Source: Paramesorhizobium endophyticum (lineage in GTDB: Bacteria; Pseudomonadota; Alphaproteobacteria; Rhizobiales; Rhizobiaceae). Taken from it: a DNA stretch of 64,000 nucleotides. A program made the position numbers and the translations under genes. The notes below the pieces were generated by a model. It worked only from the letters and a program-made list of their open reading frames with translations, was not told the origin of the DNA and searched no databases. Each line of letters begins with the position of its first letter. The first letter of the stretch is position 1. The DNA lies in assembly GCF_014640615.1 (NCBI RefSeq), contig NZ_BMHH01000002.1, positions 186,001 to 250,000 on the forward strand, read 5' to 3'. Of the stretch, positions 8,785 through 18,345 are shown in pieces.

Positions 8785-8814
8785 GAGCAGGGCATTTCCC
8801 TTTTGCTACGAGAG

Positions 8815-8838
8815 CGGCGCCGCTGGGCGCCGTTTTTT
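8815..8838 (+). terminator. rho-independent terminator of tolC
   Basis: A perfect seven-base-pair GC stem (CGGCGCC, loop GCTG, GGCGCCG) is followed by six T residues, 31 bases after the tolC stop. Confidence 0.92.
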
Positions 8839-8839
8839 G

Positions 8840-9293
8840 TTGGGTCAGTGCTCGTGAAGTTGCGCGTCCCCGCAAAATCCCGCACGGCAACATAGAGGAT
8901 ACCGGCTGTGTATCCGGTAAATCGGTGTAAGGAATCTCCGGTGGTTTGGAGGTCCGATGAGCAGAGTTGCGGCTCGCTTTTGGCGTATTTCACAATTATG
9001 CGGAATCGACTGTGCACCCTGCACCCTCTTGGCTATCGCGCCCTTCGACAGGCTTGGGGTCGCGCCTCACACCACGAGGCGTGAAGGGTTGCAACGGTCG
9101 CAGAGCCCTCATCCTTGGGTGCGTAGTGGAGCGAAGCCCCGAAGTGAGGCCGCTTTTGGCACTCCATCAAAACAAAAAGCTCTCCAAGCCTTGTCCGATC
9201 CGAGCGGCGCAACATAAGCATCCATCCGTCTATCCTGTTTGGCTTGGCTAAAGGTTACCTTTATAACTTTCTCGTGGGCATGGCGGCTCATAA
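8840..9293. other. intergenic stretch with dispersed-repeat scraps
   Basis: Between the tolC terminator and 9293 there is no supported gene. A hairpin with TACCGG/CCGGTA arms lies near 8900-8920. Bases about 9040-9150 are a scrambled copy of the dispersed repeat also found at 44215-44440, with CCCTTCGACAGGCTTGGGGT and CCTCATCCTTGGGTG. A 60-codon minus-strand frame (9291-9109) has no binding site and reads through the repeat, so it is not called as a gene. Confidence 0.5.
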
Positions 9294-9423
9294 CACAGAA
9301 GTCAAACGCTGGCTCCCCGGCAAGTCGGGAAGATCACTCTGCGCGGTTTCCGCAAGGACCCGTGCTCGCAACAGGCAGCATATCCGGACTGATTTCGACC
9401 GGCCGCGCGGTTCAGATTCTGTG
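9294..9423. other. candidate structured RNA or cis-element, class unknown
   Basis: A seven-base inverted repeat CACAGAA (9294-9300) / TTCTGTG (9417-9423) closes a 130-base segment. Inside are further stems: CCCG-GCAAGT-CGGG (about 9317), GCGG-TTT-CCGC (about 9348), and ACCG/CGGT with CCGG/CCGG near 9385-9412. The layout resembles a multi-helix RNA. The minus strand has a faint likeness to a B12 riboswitch (GGTCGAAATCAGTCCGG, GCTGCC, GGGGAGCCAG), but the B12 box is not recognisable and no B12-regulated gene follows. Neither strand is certain. Confidence 0.3.
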
Positions 9424-9427
9424 CAAA

Positions 9428-9465
9428 CAAAAAGCCGTACAGGTCCGAGGCACCCGCACGGCTTT
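9428..9465 (-). terminator. rho-independent terminator of nrdJ
   Basis: On the minus strand AAAGCCGT and ACGGCTTT (9465-9458 and 9438-9431) form an eight-base-pair stem followed by a T-rich tail (CTTTTTGTTTG). It lies about 80 bases past the nrdJ stop. Confidence 0.85.
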
Positions 9466-9542
9466 AATGTCTAGACATCACGGTTATCTAGGTAGAGGAG
9501 GACAAACTATGCTGCCCTCCTCAACAAACCGCCTCAACTTGA

Positions 9543-12500
9543 TCAGCTGCAGCCGCTTGTGGCGCCGCAGGTGTCGCATTTGAGGCAGGTGCCGTTGCGG
9601 ACCATGGTGAAGTTCTGGCACTCCGAGCAACTGTCGCCGGTATAGCCCTGCATGATCGACTTGATGCGCCGGTCGGCCTCGACCTTCTTGGCCGAAGTCT
9701 GCGCTTCCGTCTTGGCGCTTGCGGCTTCGGCGGCAGCCTGGTCGGAGAAGAGCTCCGTTGCGTCCGCTTCCTCGGCGAAGCCCTGGGTGGCATTCTCTGC
9801 CGATTCCTCATAGTCGCGCTTGAAGGCGGTGGCGCCGTCGGTGACGAGGCCGAGGGCAGGGCGGGCAGCGGTGACTGACGCCTTGGTGGGGGATTTCAAT
9901 TCCGTCACATTGGAGGCTTTGGCGGGCGTGCTCTTTCCAGCCGGGGCCGCTGCCAATCCCTTGGGTTCACCGACCAGCGCGGGCTTGTAGCCACGGGTCC
10001 AGCCAGTGGAGAGGAGATTGGTCTTGCCTTCCTGGATGCCCTTGCCGACCGCCGTATTGGAGAAATCGGTGGTGTCGACATGGGCGAGGTCGTGACGGCC
10101 GAGATAGGAGACGGCCAGTTCGCGGAACACATAGTCGAGGATCGACGTCGCGTTCTTGATCGCGTCATTGCCGATGACGATGCCCGCCGGCTCGAATTTG
10201 GTGAAGGTGAAGGCCTCCACATATTCCTCCAGCGGCACGCCATATTGCAGGCCGAGCGAGATGGCGATGGCAAAATTGTTCATCATCGCGCGGAAGGCGG
10301 CGCCTTCCTTGTGCATGTCGATGAAGATTTCGCCGAGGCGCCCGTCGCCGAACTCGCCGGTACGCAAATAGACCTTGTGGCCGCCGACCACCGCCTTCTG
10401 GGTATAGCCCTGGCGGCGATTGGGGAGCTTCTCGCGCTCGCGCACTATCTTCTCGACGATCCGCTCGACGATCTTTTCGGTGACCTGCACGGCGCGGGCC
10501 GCGGCGGGAGCCTCGATCAGCGCCTCGACCGCATCGTCCTCGTCTTCCTCATCGTCGGCGATGAGGGCGCTGTTCAGCGGCTGCGACAGCTTCGAGCCGT
10601 CGCGATAGAGCGCGTTGGCCTTGAGTGCCAGCTTCCAGGACAGCATATAGGCGTTCTTGCAATCCTCGACGGTCGCCTCGTTCGGCATGTTGATCGTCTT
10701 GGAGATCGCGCCGGAGATGAAAGGCTGCGCCGCAGCCATCATGCGGATGTGGCTTTCAACCGAGAGATAGCGCTTGCCGATCTTGCCGCACGGATTGGCG
10801 CAATCGAACACCGGATAGTGCTCTTCCTTCAGGAACGGTGCGCCCTCCAGCGTCATCGCGCCGCAGACATGGATGTTCGCGGCCTCGATGTCCTTCTTGG
10901 AGAAGCCGAGGGCGGGGAGAAGCTCGAAGGAGAAATCGTCGAGCTGTTCCTGCGTGAAGCCGAACTGCTCCTTCAGCCAGTCGGCGCCGAGCGTCCACTG
11001 GTTGAAGACGAACTTGATGTCGAAGGCTGATTTCAGCGCGCCGTTCAGCGCCTCGATCTTCTCATCGGTGAAACCCTTGGCCTTGAGCGTGCCGGGATTG
11101 ATGGCCGGGGCCTGGTTCAAATTGCCATGGCCGACCGCATAGGCCTCGATCTCGGCGATCTGGCTTTCGGTGTAGCCGAGGGTACGCAGCGCTTCCGGCA
11201 CGGCGCGGTTGATGATCTTGAAATAGCCGCCGCCGGCGAGCTTCTTGAACTTCACCAGCGCGAAATCGGGTTCGATGCCTGTCGTGTCGCAATCCATGAC
11301 GAGGCCGATGGTGCCGGTCGGCGCGATGACCGAAACCTGCGCATTGCGATAGCCGTGCTTCTCACCCAGCGTGAGCGCCTTGTCCCAGGCGGCGCGGGCG
11401 TGCTCGATCAGCTTCTGGTCCGGGCATTCCGTGGCCTTGAGCGGCACGGGGTTGACGGAGAGGCCTTCATAGCCTTGGCTTTCGCCATGGGCGGCGCGGC
11501 GGTGGTTGCGGATGACGCGCAGCATGTTGGCGGCGTTCGGCTCGTAGCCGGGGAAGGTGCCGAGTTCGCCTGCCATTTCGGCTGACGTCGCATAGGAAAC
11601 GCCGGTCATGACAGCGGTGAGCGCGCCGCCGATGGCGCGGCCTTCATCCGAATCGTAGGGAATGCCCGAAATCATGAGCAGACCGCCAATATTGGCATAG
11701 CCGAGACCCAGCGTGCGATATTCATAGGAGAGGCGGGCGATTTCCTTCGACGGGAATTGCGCCATCATCACGGAGATTTCGAGCACGATCGTCCAGAGCC
11801 GCACGGTGTGCTCATAGGCTTCGATGTCGAAGGTGCCGTCCGCCTTGCGATAGGTCAGAAGATTGATGGAGGCGAGATTGCAGGCCGTGTCGTCGAGGAA
11901 CATATATTCCGAGCACGGGTTCGACGCGCGGATGGGGCCGGCGGCGGGGCAGGTGTGCCAGTCGTTCATCGTGGTGTTGAAGTGCAGGCCGGGATCGGCG
12001 GACGCCCAGGCGGCATAGCCGATCTTCTCCCAGAGGTCGCGGGCTTTCAGCGTCTTCAGCACCTTGCCGTCCTTGCGGGCGGTGAGATTCCACGTGCCGT
12101 CATTCTCCACGGCGCGCAGGAACTCGTCTTTCAGCGAGACGGAGTTGTTGGAGTTCTGGCCGGAGACGGTGAGATAGGCTTCCGAATCCCAATCCGTGTC
12201 ATAGGTGCGGAACTGGATGTCGGTATAGCCCTGCTTTGCGAACTGGATGACGCGCTTGATGTAGTTTTCCGGAACCTGGTTCCGTTTTGCGGCTTTGATC
12301 TCTCGCTTGAGCGCAGGGTTCCTGGTCGGCTCATAGCAATCGCCCCAAGACTCTTCAGAGCCGGCCTCGCAATTGACGCAGGCCTTCATGATGGCGGTCA
12401 GGTGCTGCTTGACGATCTTGGAGCCGGTGACGAGGGCGGCGACCTTCTGCTCCTCCTTCACCTTCCAGTCGATATATTCCTCGATATCGGGATGGTCGAT

Positions 12501-13352
12501 ATCGACAACCACCATTTTGGCGGCGCGGCGCGTGGTGCCGCCCGACTTGATGGCGCCCGCCGCGCGGTCGCCGATCTTGAGGAAGGACATGAGGCCCGAC
12601 GACTTGCCGCCGCCCGAGAGCTTTTCGCCTTCGCCGCGCAAATGCGAGAAATTGGAGCCGGTGCCGGAGCCATATTTGAAGAGGCGCGCCTCGCGCACCC
12701 AGAGGTCCATGATGCCGCCTTCATTGACGAGGTCGTCCTGGACGGACTGGATGAAGCAGGCATGCGGCTGCGGATGCTCGTAAGCGGATTTGGACTTGGT
12801 CAGCTTGCCGGTCTGCCAGTCGACATAATAATGGCCCTGGCCGGGGCCGTCGATGCCATAGGCCCAATGCAGGCCGGTGTTAAACCATTGCGGCGAGTTG
12901 GGCGCGACGCGCTGGGTGGCGAGCATATAGGCAAGCTCGTCGCGGAAGGCGAGGGCGTCGGCTTCCGAATCGAAATAGCCGCCCTTCCAGCCCCAATAGG
13001 TCCAGGTGCCGGCGAGGCGATCGAAGACCTGCCGCGCGTCCATTTCCGAGCCGTAGCGCTCATCCTCGGGGAGGGCGGCGAGCGCCTCTTCATCGGCCAC
13101 GGAGCGCCAGAGCCAGGAAGGAATGGCGTTCTCTTCAACCTTCTTGAGGCGCGCGGGGACGCCGGCCTTGCGGAAATATTTCTGCGCCAGCACGTCGGTC
13201 GCGACCTGGCTGAACTGGGCGGGCACGTCGATGCCTTCCAGGCGGAACACAACGGAACCGTCGGGATTCCTGATCTCACTCGTAGCCTTGCGGAAAGGGA
13301 TATCCGCATAGGCCGACTGGTTTTCCTTCGTAAAACGCCGTTCGATCTTCAT
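9543..13352 (-). CDS. nrdJ: adenosylcobalamin-dependent ribonucleotide reductase, class II
   Basis: A 1269-residue oxygen-independent ribonucleotide reductase that makes deoxyribonucleotides using adenosylcobalamin to generate the thiyl radical. The order is: an N-terminal extension, the core barrel with NSPQWFNTG and [11 protein letters not shown], the active-site stretch [10 protein letters not shown] (finger-loop Cys), [13 protein letters not shown], a Glu/Asp-rich linker (DDEEDEDD), a TSCPD-type domain (about residues 960-1110), and a C-terminal zinc finger and redox Cys cluster ([20 protein letters not shown]). The length is normal for alphaproteobacteria. It is a single-gene unit with its own terminator. 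NrdR-like boxes lie upstream at 13641 and 13899. The leader of about 290 bases holds a dispersed palindrome. Confidence 0.97.
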   Translation of the reverse strand: MKIERRFTKENQSAYADIPFRKATSEIRNPDGSVVFRLEGIDVPAQFSQVATDVLAQKYFRKAGVPARLKKVEENAIPSWLWRSVADEEALAALPEDERYGSEMDARQVFDRLAGTWTYWGWKGGYFDSEADALAFRDELAYMLATQRVAPNSPQWFNTGLHWAYGIDGPGQGHYYVDWQTGKLTKSKSAYEHPQPHACFIQSVQDDLVNEGGIMDLWVREARLFKYGSGTGSNFSHLRGEGEKLSGGGKSSGLMSFLKIGDRAAGAIKSGGTTRRAAKMVVVDIDHPDIEEYIDWKVKEEQKVAALVTGSKIVKQHLTAIMKACVNCEAGSEESWGDCYEPTRNPALKREIKAAKRNQVPENYIKRVIQFAKQGYTDIQFRTYDTDWDSEAYLTVSGQNSNNSVSLKDEFLRAVENDGTWNLTARKDGKVLKTLKARDLWEKIGYAAWASADPGLHFNTTMNDWHTCPAAGPIRASNPCSEYMFLDDTACNLASINLLTYRKADGTFDIEAYEHTVRLWTIVLEISVMMAQFPSKEIARLSYEYRTLGLGYANIGGLLMISGIPYDSDEGRAIGGALTAVMTGVSYATSAEMAGELGTFPGYEPNAANMLRVIRNHRRAAHGESQGYEGLSVNPVPLKATECPDQKLIEHARAAWDKALTLGEKHGYRNAQVSVIAPTGTIGLVMDCDTTGIEPDFALVKFKKLAGGGYFKIINRAVPEALRTLGYTESQIAEIEAYAVGHGNLNQAPAINPGTLKAKGFTDEKIEALNGALKSAFDIKFVFNQWTLGADWLKEQFGFTQEQLDDFSFELLPALGFSKKDIEAANIHVCGAMTLEGAPFLKEEHYPVFDCANPCGKIGKRYLSVESHIRMMAAAQPFISGAISKTINMPNEATVEDCKNAYMLSWKLALKANALYRDGSKLSQPLNSALIADDEEDEDDAVEALIEAPAAARAVQVTEKIVERIVEKIVREREKLPNRRQGYTQKAVVGGHKVYLRTGEFGDGRLGEIFIDMHKEGAAFRAMMNNFAIAISLGLQYGVPLEEYVEAFTFTKFEPAGIVIGNDAIKNATSILDYVFRELAVSYLGRHDLAHVDTTDFSNTAVGKGIQEGKTNLLSTGWTRGYKPALVGEPKGLAAAPAGKSTPAKASNVTELKSPTKASVTAARPALGLVTDGATAFKRDYEESAENATQGFAEEADATELFSDQAAAEAASAKTEAQTSAKKVEADRRIKSIMQGYTGDSCSECQNFTMVRNGTCLKCDTCGATSGCS

Positions 13353-13517
13353 TGGTCCGATCCATCCTCGTATATATGGCGACTGGCCCGCGTCATTTCA
13401 CCTGACGCCCGGGACAGCAGCCGCGCGCCGCCGCATTCCGGCCTTGCGTTGCCGCAAAACCAAGCCCCCTTACCGCAAGCCTCAGCCGGCCCTTCCGGGC
13501 TTGCTAAACGACTTGCC

Positions 13518-13559
13518 GCATGATCCCGTTCGAAAAGTCCGCGACTTTCCGGGTCATGC
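13518..13559. repeat. GCATGATC-type palindromic element, copy 1
   Basis: A hairpin element with outer arms GCATGATCC/GGGTCATGC and inner arms GAAAAGTC/GACTTTCC, in the nrdJ leader. Related copies lie after rpsB (52117-52160) and after tsf (53223-53265). Confidence 0.7.
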
Positions 13560-13640
13560 TCTATTTGTCCGCCACCTGATTGTTTTTTGATCCCGCAACC
13601 GGGGAGTAATTACTTTATCTGGTGCCTATTGTGAATGCAA

Positions 13641-13656
13641 ACACTAAATCTTGTGT
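13641..13656. promoter_or_regulatory. NrdR box-like operator, nrdJ-proximal
   Basis: The 16-base ACACTAAATCTTGTGT fits the known NrdR box pattern (ACACwAtATaTwGTGT), with intact outer ACAC/GTGT arms. It lies 289 bases before the nrdJ ATG. NrdR is the ATP/dATP-sensing repressor of ribonucleotide reductase genes. Binding here is inferred. Confidence 0.6.
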
Positions 13657-14060
13657 TAACGCACCATCTCCCACCTCTTTAACGGCGGCCTTGGGAAGCC
13701 GCCAACCCGCCAGAAACCCGACATGAGAACCCGAACGCAAAATGCGGGAATTTCCACGCATCTTCCGTCGAAAAAGGCTCTGATGTCGGTGAAAAGCCGG
13801 CCTTCCACACGCACGGCCACGCCACAACGCAACGCTTGAAAGGCATAAAATGTGACTCGACCCTGTGCGTCAAGGGCTGGTCTGTTTCAAATTTATGAAC
13901 GCAATATCTTGTGTGTCGCGCGTGTGGATAATGGGGAGAAGGGATGGAAAAAGGGCCTTGTGGCTTGCCTGAAGCGCGAAGGCAACGCGGGGGAAAAGCC
14001 CGTTGGTTATTGATTTAGGTTAAACACAGAGTAGGGGGGACGGCCCCATTTTTTGTCCGC
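13657..14060. other. gene-free intergenic stretch upstream of nrdJ
   Basis: Apart from the distal NrdR-like box (13899-13914) I see no gene. Short minus-strand frames lack binding sites and coding bias. The stretch probably holds the nrdJ promoter region. Confidence 0.5.
13899..13914. promoter_or_regulatory. NrdR box-like operator, nrdJ-distal
   Basis: ACGCAATATCTTGTGT is a second NrdR-like palindrome with the same core (CTTGTGT) as the box at 13641. It lies 258 bases further upstream, much further than the usual three-helical-turn spacing. Confidence 0.45.
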
Positions 14061-14169
14061 CGTCATTCTCGGGCTTGTCCCGAGAATCTGCCATAGGAAA
14101 ACGGATATGCGATCACTGTCCCGACACAGTAGACCACGGTAGATTCTCGGGACGAGCCCGAGAATGACG
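14061..14169. repeat. long palindromic dispersed element, copy 1 (CTCGGGCTTGTCCCGAG type)
   Basis: A 109-base element whose ends are inverted copies of each other: CGTCATTCTCGGGCTTGTCC at the left and its near complement at 14141-14169. Each end is itself a small hairpin (CTCGGG/CCCGAG). The middle shares TCTGCCATA, a GAAAA run and ATCAC.GTCC with the 117-base copy at 46573-46689. It lies just downstream of the NUDIX gene. Confidence 0.8.
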
Positions 14170-14226
14170 CCGAGAGAAACCGTTTCAAGTTCGTTTCTGG
14201 CGAACTGCCAGCGAACAGGAAGCGTG

Positions 14227-14733
14227 CTATTCTGCCGCCATCTGGCTAGACATGCCAAAGCCGCGCAGGATGGTCTTCAGCTCCGGCTCGTCGACGCGTG
14301 CCGCCGCCTCCTCGGGGCTCATCCATTCAGCCCGCCGCTCGCCGTATTCGGGATAATCCTGTTCCTGATGCGAGAAGTGGACAGGGAATACATCGACTAT
14401 AAAGGCGCTATCGGTGTCGTGGGGGATGTCGCTCTTTTCATAGGGGTAACTGCCCACGGTCCGGGTGGCGACGGTGCCGCGTACGCCGGCCTCTTCATAA
14501 GCCTCGCGCAATGCGGCCTGCGGCAGCGTCTTGCCCACTTGTGGCCAGCCCTTCGGGATGATCCAGCGGCCCGTGCCCCGGCTGGTGATCAGCAGAACTT
14601 CTAGCCGCCCGCTATTGTCACGCCAGACGAGCGCCCCCACTTGCAGCCAGCGGCCGGTAGGCGTTCTCATCCGTTTGTCCGTCGCGACGGTGGTGGCAAG
14701 GTCGAAGTGCATGGGAAGTGTCTTTCCATTCAT
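14227..14733 (-). CDS. NUDIX hydrolase
   Basis: A NUDIX-fold pyrophosphohydrolase of about 168 residues acting on nucleoside diphosphate-X compounds; its substrate is unknown. The NUDIX helix reads GKTLPQAALREAYEEAGV, with the catalytic REAYEE intact. The first conserved Glu of the G-x5-E signature is replaced by Lys (GWPQVGK), as in the alphaproteobacterial DIPP-like branch. ATG 14733 sits right against GGGGAG. The in-frame ATG 14712 (MHFDLATT) has better spacing from GGAAAG and may be the true start. Confidence 0.85.
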   Translation of the reverse strand: MNGKTLPMHFDLATTVATDKRMRTPTGRWLQVGALVWRDNSGRLEVLLITSRGTGRWIIPKGWPQVGKTLPQAALREAYEEAGVRGTVATRTVGSYPYEKSDIPHDTDSAFIVDVFPVHFSHQEQDYPEYGERRAEWMSPEEAAARVDEPELKTILRGFGMSSQMAAE

Positions 14734-14833
14734 CTCCCCAAGATGGGTCGATTCGCTACGATAGCAACGTGCGAAATGAAAAAACTGCTAAGATTTCGTC
14801 GAAAACCCGCTTGTTTGCGGCAAAATACGCAAA

Positions 14834-15331
14834 TTATCCCCGGTGCGACTTGGCGATTGGCTCCTGATAGGTGAATCCCATGTCCCATGGGAAGTAAATC
14901 CAAGTATCCTGCGAGACTTCAGTAACGAAAGTGTCGATAAGCGGCCGGCCCAGCGGCTTGGCGTAGACTGTGGCGAAATGCGCCTTCGGCATCATCTCGC
15001 GCACCATGGCGGCCGTTTTGCCGGTGTCGGTAAGATCGTCCACTACGAGCACACCTTCGCCGCCATTTTCGAGCAAATTTCCGCCGATGCCCTTCAGAAT
15101 CTGGAGCTTACCCTGCTCGGAATAGTCGTGGTAGGAGGCGATGCAGACGGTTTCGATGAGACGGATGCCGAGTTCACGGCAAATGATGGCCGCAGGCACC
15201 AGCCCGCCGCGAGTGATCGCGACCATGGCGCGCCATTCGCGCTGGATGCCAGAAATGCGCCAAGCGAGCGCGCGCGCGTCGCGGTGAAACTGATCCCAGG
15301 AAACGGGAAAGGCTTTTTCGGGCAGGGACAT
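14834..15331 (-). CDS. gpt: xanthine-guanine phosphoribosyltransferase
   Basis: A 165-residue purine salvage enzyme that converts xanthine or guanine plus PRPP to XMP or GMP. The sequence aligns end to end with the enterobacterial Gpt pattern: [36 protein letters not shown], the PRPP loop [14 protein letters not shown], and the C-terminal [16 protein letters not shown] 15331 ([12 protein letters not shown]) has TTGGAG nine bases upstream; the longer frame to 15346 adds five residues without a site. It may be cytoplasmic or peripheral at the membrane, as in other bacteria. Confidence 0.93.
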   Translation of the reverse strand: MSLPEKAFPVSWDQFHRDARALAWRISGIQREWRAMVAITRGGLVPAAIICRELGIRLIETVCIASYHDYSEQGKLQILKGIGGNLLENGGEGVLVVDDLTDTGKTAAMVREMMPKAHFATVYAKPLGRPLIDTFVTEVSQDTWIYFPWDMGFTYQEPIAKSHRG

Positions 15332-15468
15332 CGGCGCGCACTCCAATTCAGCCGCATGGTCGGGTTGAGAGCGTCCGCATTCTCCCGGCCATGCTTTTTA
15401 AGGATGCGCTGCTGTTAAGCGGAAAAAGCCACTCGTTGCAAGCGTCCGCTGCCCGAAACGCCGGGATG

Positions 15469-16314
15469 TCAACGGGAAACCAGCGTCATCATCGGCATGT
15501 CGCTGAGGATGGACCGGGTCACGCCGCCGAAGACGAGCTCCCGCAACCGCGAATGGCTGTAGGCCCCCATGACGAGAAGGTCGATGCCGCTGCCCATCAC
15601 ATATTGCCGGATGGTTTCCTGCACCGATAATCCTTGCGAGCTCAATTGCTTGACCTCCACCTTCGCGCCGTGACGGTCGAGCGCCTCGGCAAGGGCGGTT
15701 CCGGCCACCGCATTGATCTTCTGGCTGGAGGCTTCCGGCGGATCGACCCAGATGATCTCGACCGACTTGACGGCGACGAGCAGGGGCAGGGCGTCGAATG
15801 CGGCGCGGGCCGCCTCGCGCTTGCCGTTGAAGGCGACGGCGATACGGGAAATCTCCGATGGCGCCGAAAAGGCATAGGGAACGAGAAGCACAGGCCGTCC
15901 GCTGTCAAAAACCAGCGTTTCGCTGGTATCATTCGATAGCTCCGGATCGTTGGGGTCAGGCTGACCGGCGATGATAAGGTCGGCGCGGAATGCGCTTTGC
16001 AGAATGCCATCCGAACCGTCGCTGCTATTGGCATGGACGATGCGGAATTCATGCGGCAGGTCGTACTGGCGCATTTCGACATCGAACAATTCCTGAAGCT
16101 TTTCAGCGTTTTCCTTATGGCGCGCCTCGTGGACCTCGAACATCGTTGCATCGACGAAGCCATTCGGGTCAGCGTAGACGACTGGGGAGGGGATGGCATA
16201 GATGCCAATAATATGCGCGCGGTCACTTTTTGCCGCCACAAGGGCTGCCGCGGCGACGATCCGCTTCATCTCGGCGGCGTTGCGCACATAGGCGATAAGC
16301 GTCCGGTATCCCAT
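15469..16314 (-). CDS. universal stress protein, tandem UspA domains
   Basis: A 281-residue protein with two Usp domains in tandem. The first (about residues 1-150, beginning MGYRTLIAYVRNAAEM) lacks a clear nucleotide loop. The second (about 155-281) ends with the ATP-binding signature MGAYSHSRLRELVFGGVTRS. Such proteins respond to starvation and oxidative stress. It appears monocistronic; gpt downstream is separated by 137 bases. Confidence 0.88.
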   Translation of the reverse strand: MGYRTLIAYVRNAAEMKRIVAAAALVAAKSDRAHIIGIYAIPSPVVYADPNGFVDATMFEVHEARHKENAEKLQELFDVEMRQYDLPHEFRIVHANSSDGSDGILQSAFRADLIIAGQPDPNDPELSNDTSETLVFDSGRPVLLVPYAFSAPSEISRIAVAFNGKREAARAAFDALPLLVAVKSVEIIWVDPPEASSQKINAVAGTALAEALDRHGAKVEVKQLSSQGLSVQETIRQYVMGSGIDLLVMGAYSHSRLRELVFGGVTRSILSDMPMMTLVSR

Positions 16315-16483
16315 AACGAGCCTCCTTCCGGTCTCCTGCTGCGCATTATGCTGCGTAGACGGGTCCGTCTGGCTGCAAAATGCTTATGGTCCGTTCCGTA
16401 TAACGCGCAGAAGCCTGCTGCGTTGCACCCAGTCTAGCCCACACCTCGCTTCGTCAGCCTTGAGCCAGCGCAAAGCTGGCGCG

Positions 16484-17245
16484 TCAGGCGGCCTGCTGGG
16501 CTTTCAGCTGTTCGACCATGGCCTCCACGGCGGCAACCGCTGCGGCAAGCTTTTGCTCGTCGCGTGAGCGCACCACCAGTTCGGTAGAGAACCGGCCTTC
16601 CTCATAGCGCGGATAAGATCCGATGACCGTATCGGGATGGGCGTGCTGAATGGCGCGCAGCGGCTCGCCGATGACGCCCTCGCCAAAGGGGCATGCGACC
16701 GCCCGCGAGATGAGCTTGCTGCCGGTGCGAAGCGTGGGCACCACATTATCAAGCATGGCCTGGAAAATGGAAGGGACGCCGGCCATCACATAGACATTGC
16801 CGATGGTGAAACCCGGCGCAACCGAAATGGAATTATCGATATGCTGTGCGCCGCGCGGCATCCGGGCCATGCGCATGCGCGATTCGGTGAACTCGATGTT
16901 GCGCGCGGCGTAATGGGCGCCGAGAATCTGCATCGCCATTTGGTCATGCTCGCAGGGAACTCCGAAGGCCTTCGCCACCGCATCGGCCGTGATGTCGTCA
17001 TGAGTCGGGCCTATGCCGCCGGAGGTGAAGACGTAGTCATAGGTGTTGCGCAGCGCGTTCAGCGCGTCGACAATGCTATCCTCCTCGTCGGGGACGATGC
17101 GAACCTCCTTCAGATCGATGCCGATGGTGGTCATGATATCGGCGAGATGGCCGATATTCTTGTCCTTGGTGCGGCCCGACAGAAGCTCGTCGCCTATGGC
17201 GAGCATGGCCGCGGTTATCGGCTTTTCCTGATGTCCATCCGACAT
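16484..17245 (-). CDS. CinA N-terminal (MoaB/Mog-like) domain protein
   Basis: A 253-residue protein with only the MoCF-biosynthesis/CinA-N domain: AAMLAIGDELLSGRTKDKN at the start, then VFTSGGIGPTHDDITADAVA and VMAGVPSIFQAMLD. The C-terminal nicotinamide-nucleotide deamidase domain of full CinA is absent. This stand-alone form is common in Hyphomicrobiales, and its substrate is uncertain (molybdopterin, or an ADP-ribose-type pyrophosphate). It is divergent from wrbA, with a 153-base gap. Confidence 0.85.
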   Translation of the reverse strand: MSDGHQEKPITAAMLAIGDELLSGRTKDKNIGHLADIMTTIGIDLKEVRIVPDEEDSIVDALNALRNTYDYVFTSGGIGPTHDDITADAVAKAFGVPCEHDQMAMQILGAHYAARNIEFTESRMRMARMPRGAQHIDNSISVAPGFTIGNVYVMAGVPSIFQAMLDNVVPTLRTGSKLISRAVACPFGEGVIGEPLRAIQHAHPDTVIGSYPRYEEGRFSTELVVRSRDEQKLAAAVAAVEAMVEQLKAQQAA

Positions 17246-17398
17246 GGTCTCATTCTCCGTTATCTTTGAAATATGTAAGCCGAAAATGCACCGGTGAACA
17301 GTCCGTCACCGATTGAGGCGGTTCCATTCTTTTCCAATTGCGGCACATAAAGAGGGGCCGCGACGGGCCGGCGATTTCGACCGATACGGAGATTTGAG

Positions 17399-17998
17399 AT
17401 GGCGAAGATACTCGTGCTTTATTACTCGTCCTGGGGGCATATGGAAGCGATGGCCAAGGCCGCCGCGGAAGGCGCGCGCGAGGCCGGCGCGGACGTGACG
17501 ATCAAGCGCGTGCCGGAACTTGTGCCGGAAGAGGTGGCGAAAAAGGCTCACTACAAGCTCGACCAGGAAGCGCCTGTGGCCGACCCGCTGGAGCTTGCCG
17601 ATTATGACGGCATCATTTTTGGCCTTTCGACGCGCTATGGCATGATGCCGGCGCAGATGAAGAATTTCCTCGACCAGACCGGTCCGCTCTGGGTCGAAGG
17701 CAAGCTGATCGACAAGACGGCGAGCGTGATGGCTTCGAGCGCGACGCAGCATGGCGGCGCAGAACTGGCGCTCGCTTCGGCTCAAATGTCACTGCAGCAC
17801 CACGGCATGATCATCGTGCCGCTTTCCTATGCCTATCAGGAGCAGATGGGCAATGATGTGGTGCGGGGCGGCTCGCCCTATGGCATGACCACGACCACCA
17901 ATGGCGACGGCTCGCGCTTGCCCTCCGAGCAGGAACTGGCGGGCGCGAAATTCCAGGGCAAGCGCTTTGCCGGGATCACCGCAAGGCTGCACGGGTGA
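17399..17998 (+). CDS. wrbA: NAD(P)H:quinone oxidoreductase, WrbA type
   Basis: A 199-residue flavodoxin-like FMN enzyme that reduces quinones by two electrons, protecting against redox stress. The FMN phosphate loop is [31 protein letters not shown] and [12 protein letters not shown] are standard for the family, as is the C-terminal [15 protein letters not shown]. The ATG follows ACGGAGATTTGAG. It appears to be a single-gene unit. Confidence 0.95.
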   Translation: MAKILVLYYSSWGHMEAMAKAAAEGAREAGADVTIKRVPELVPEEVAKKAHYKLDQEAPVADPLELADYDGIIFGLSTRYGMMPAQMKNFLDQTGPLWVEGKLIDKTASVMASSATQHGGAELALASAQMSLQHHGMIIVPLSYAYQEQMGNDVVRGGSPYGMTTTTNGDGSRLPSEQELAGAKFQGKRFAGITARLHG

Positions 17999-18045
17999 TA
18001 GCACCACTGCGCGCGTCGTTGTGAACACGGCGCGCGCAGCCTGGC

Positions 18046-18198
18046 CTACTTTCCGATGATGTTTGCCGCCGGGTTAGCGTGCGTATGTTCGAGACTCGCC
18101 GCGGGTGCCTGCGGATCGACGTAATAGAGGTTCAGAAACAGGAAGAAACCGACGCCGGCGACAAACAGCAGGATAATTGCAATAATGAAGATACGCAT
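18046..18198 (-). CDS. small membrane protein, unknown function
   Basis: A 50-residue protein with one N-terminal transmembrane helix (IFIIAIILLFVAGVGFFLFL) followed by a short polar tail (YYVDPQAPAASLEHTHANPA). ATG 18198 is preceded by GAAAGG at good spacing; the longer in-frame extension to 18327 shows no coding character. No family is recognised. It lies convergent with wrbA (48-base gap). Confidence 0.55.
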   Translation of the reverse strand: MRIFIIAIILLFVAGVGFFLFLNLYYVDPQAPAASLEHTHANPAANIIGK

Positions 18199-18345
18199 CG
18201 CTTGGCCTTTCTGCGCCAGCGCGGGGTAGCGGTGCGGCGGAGGCGGTTGGGAACGAGGGATGAAAACGCTTGTTCCAGCCGTTTGTTCCGCATCGCTTGG
18301 ATCGCAACCGCACTGCCAGGCCCGCAATGGCCGATAAAAGCGTTG

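Noticed and set aside
9109-9291. 60-codon minus-strand frame following the candidate structured RNA
   Set aside because: No Shine-Dalgarno sequence, no family, and its second half is dispersed repeat DNA.
9294-9423. Calling the structured segment a cobalamin riboswitch
   Set aside because: Resemblance is limited to short words, the conserved B12 box is not seen, and no transporter or cobalamin gene lies downstream.
11757-13523. A 588-codon open frame antisense to nrdJ
   Set aside because: Mirror of nrdJ codon bias. It resembles no family, and the frame spans the nrdJ promoter side without a start signal.
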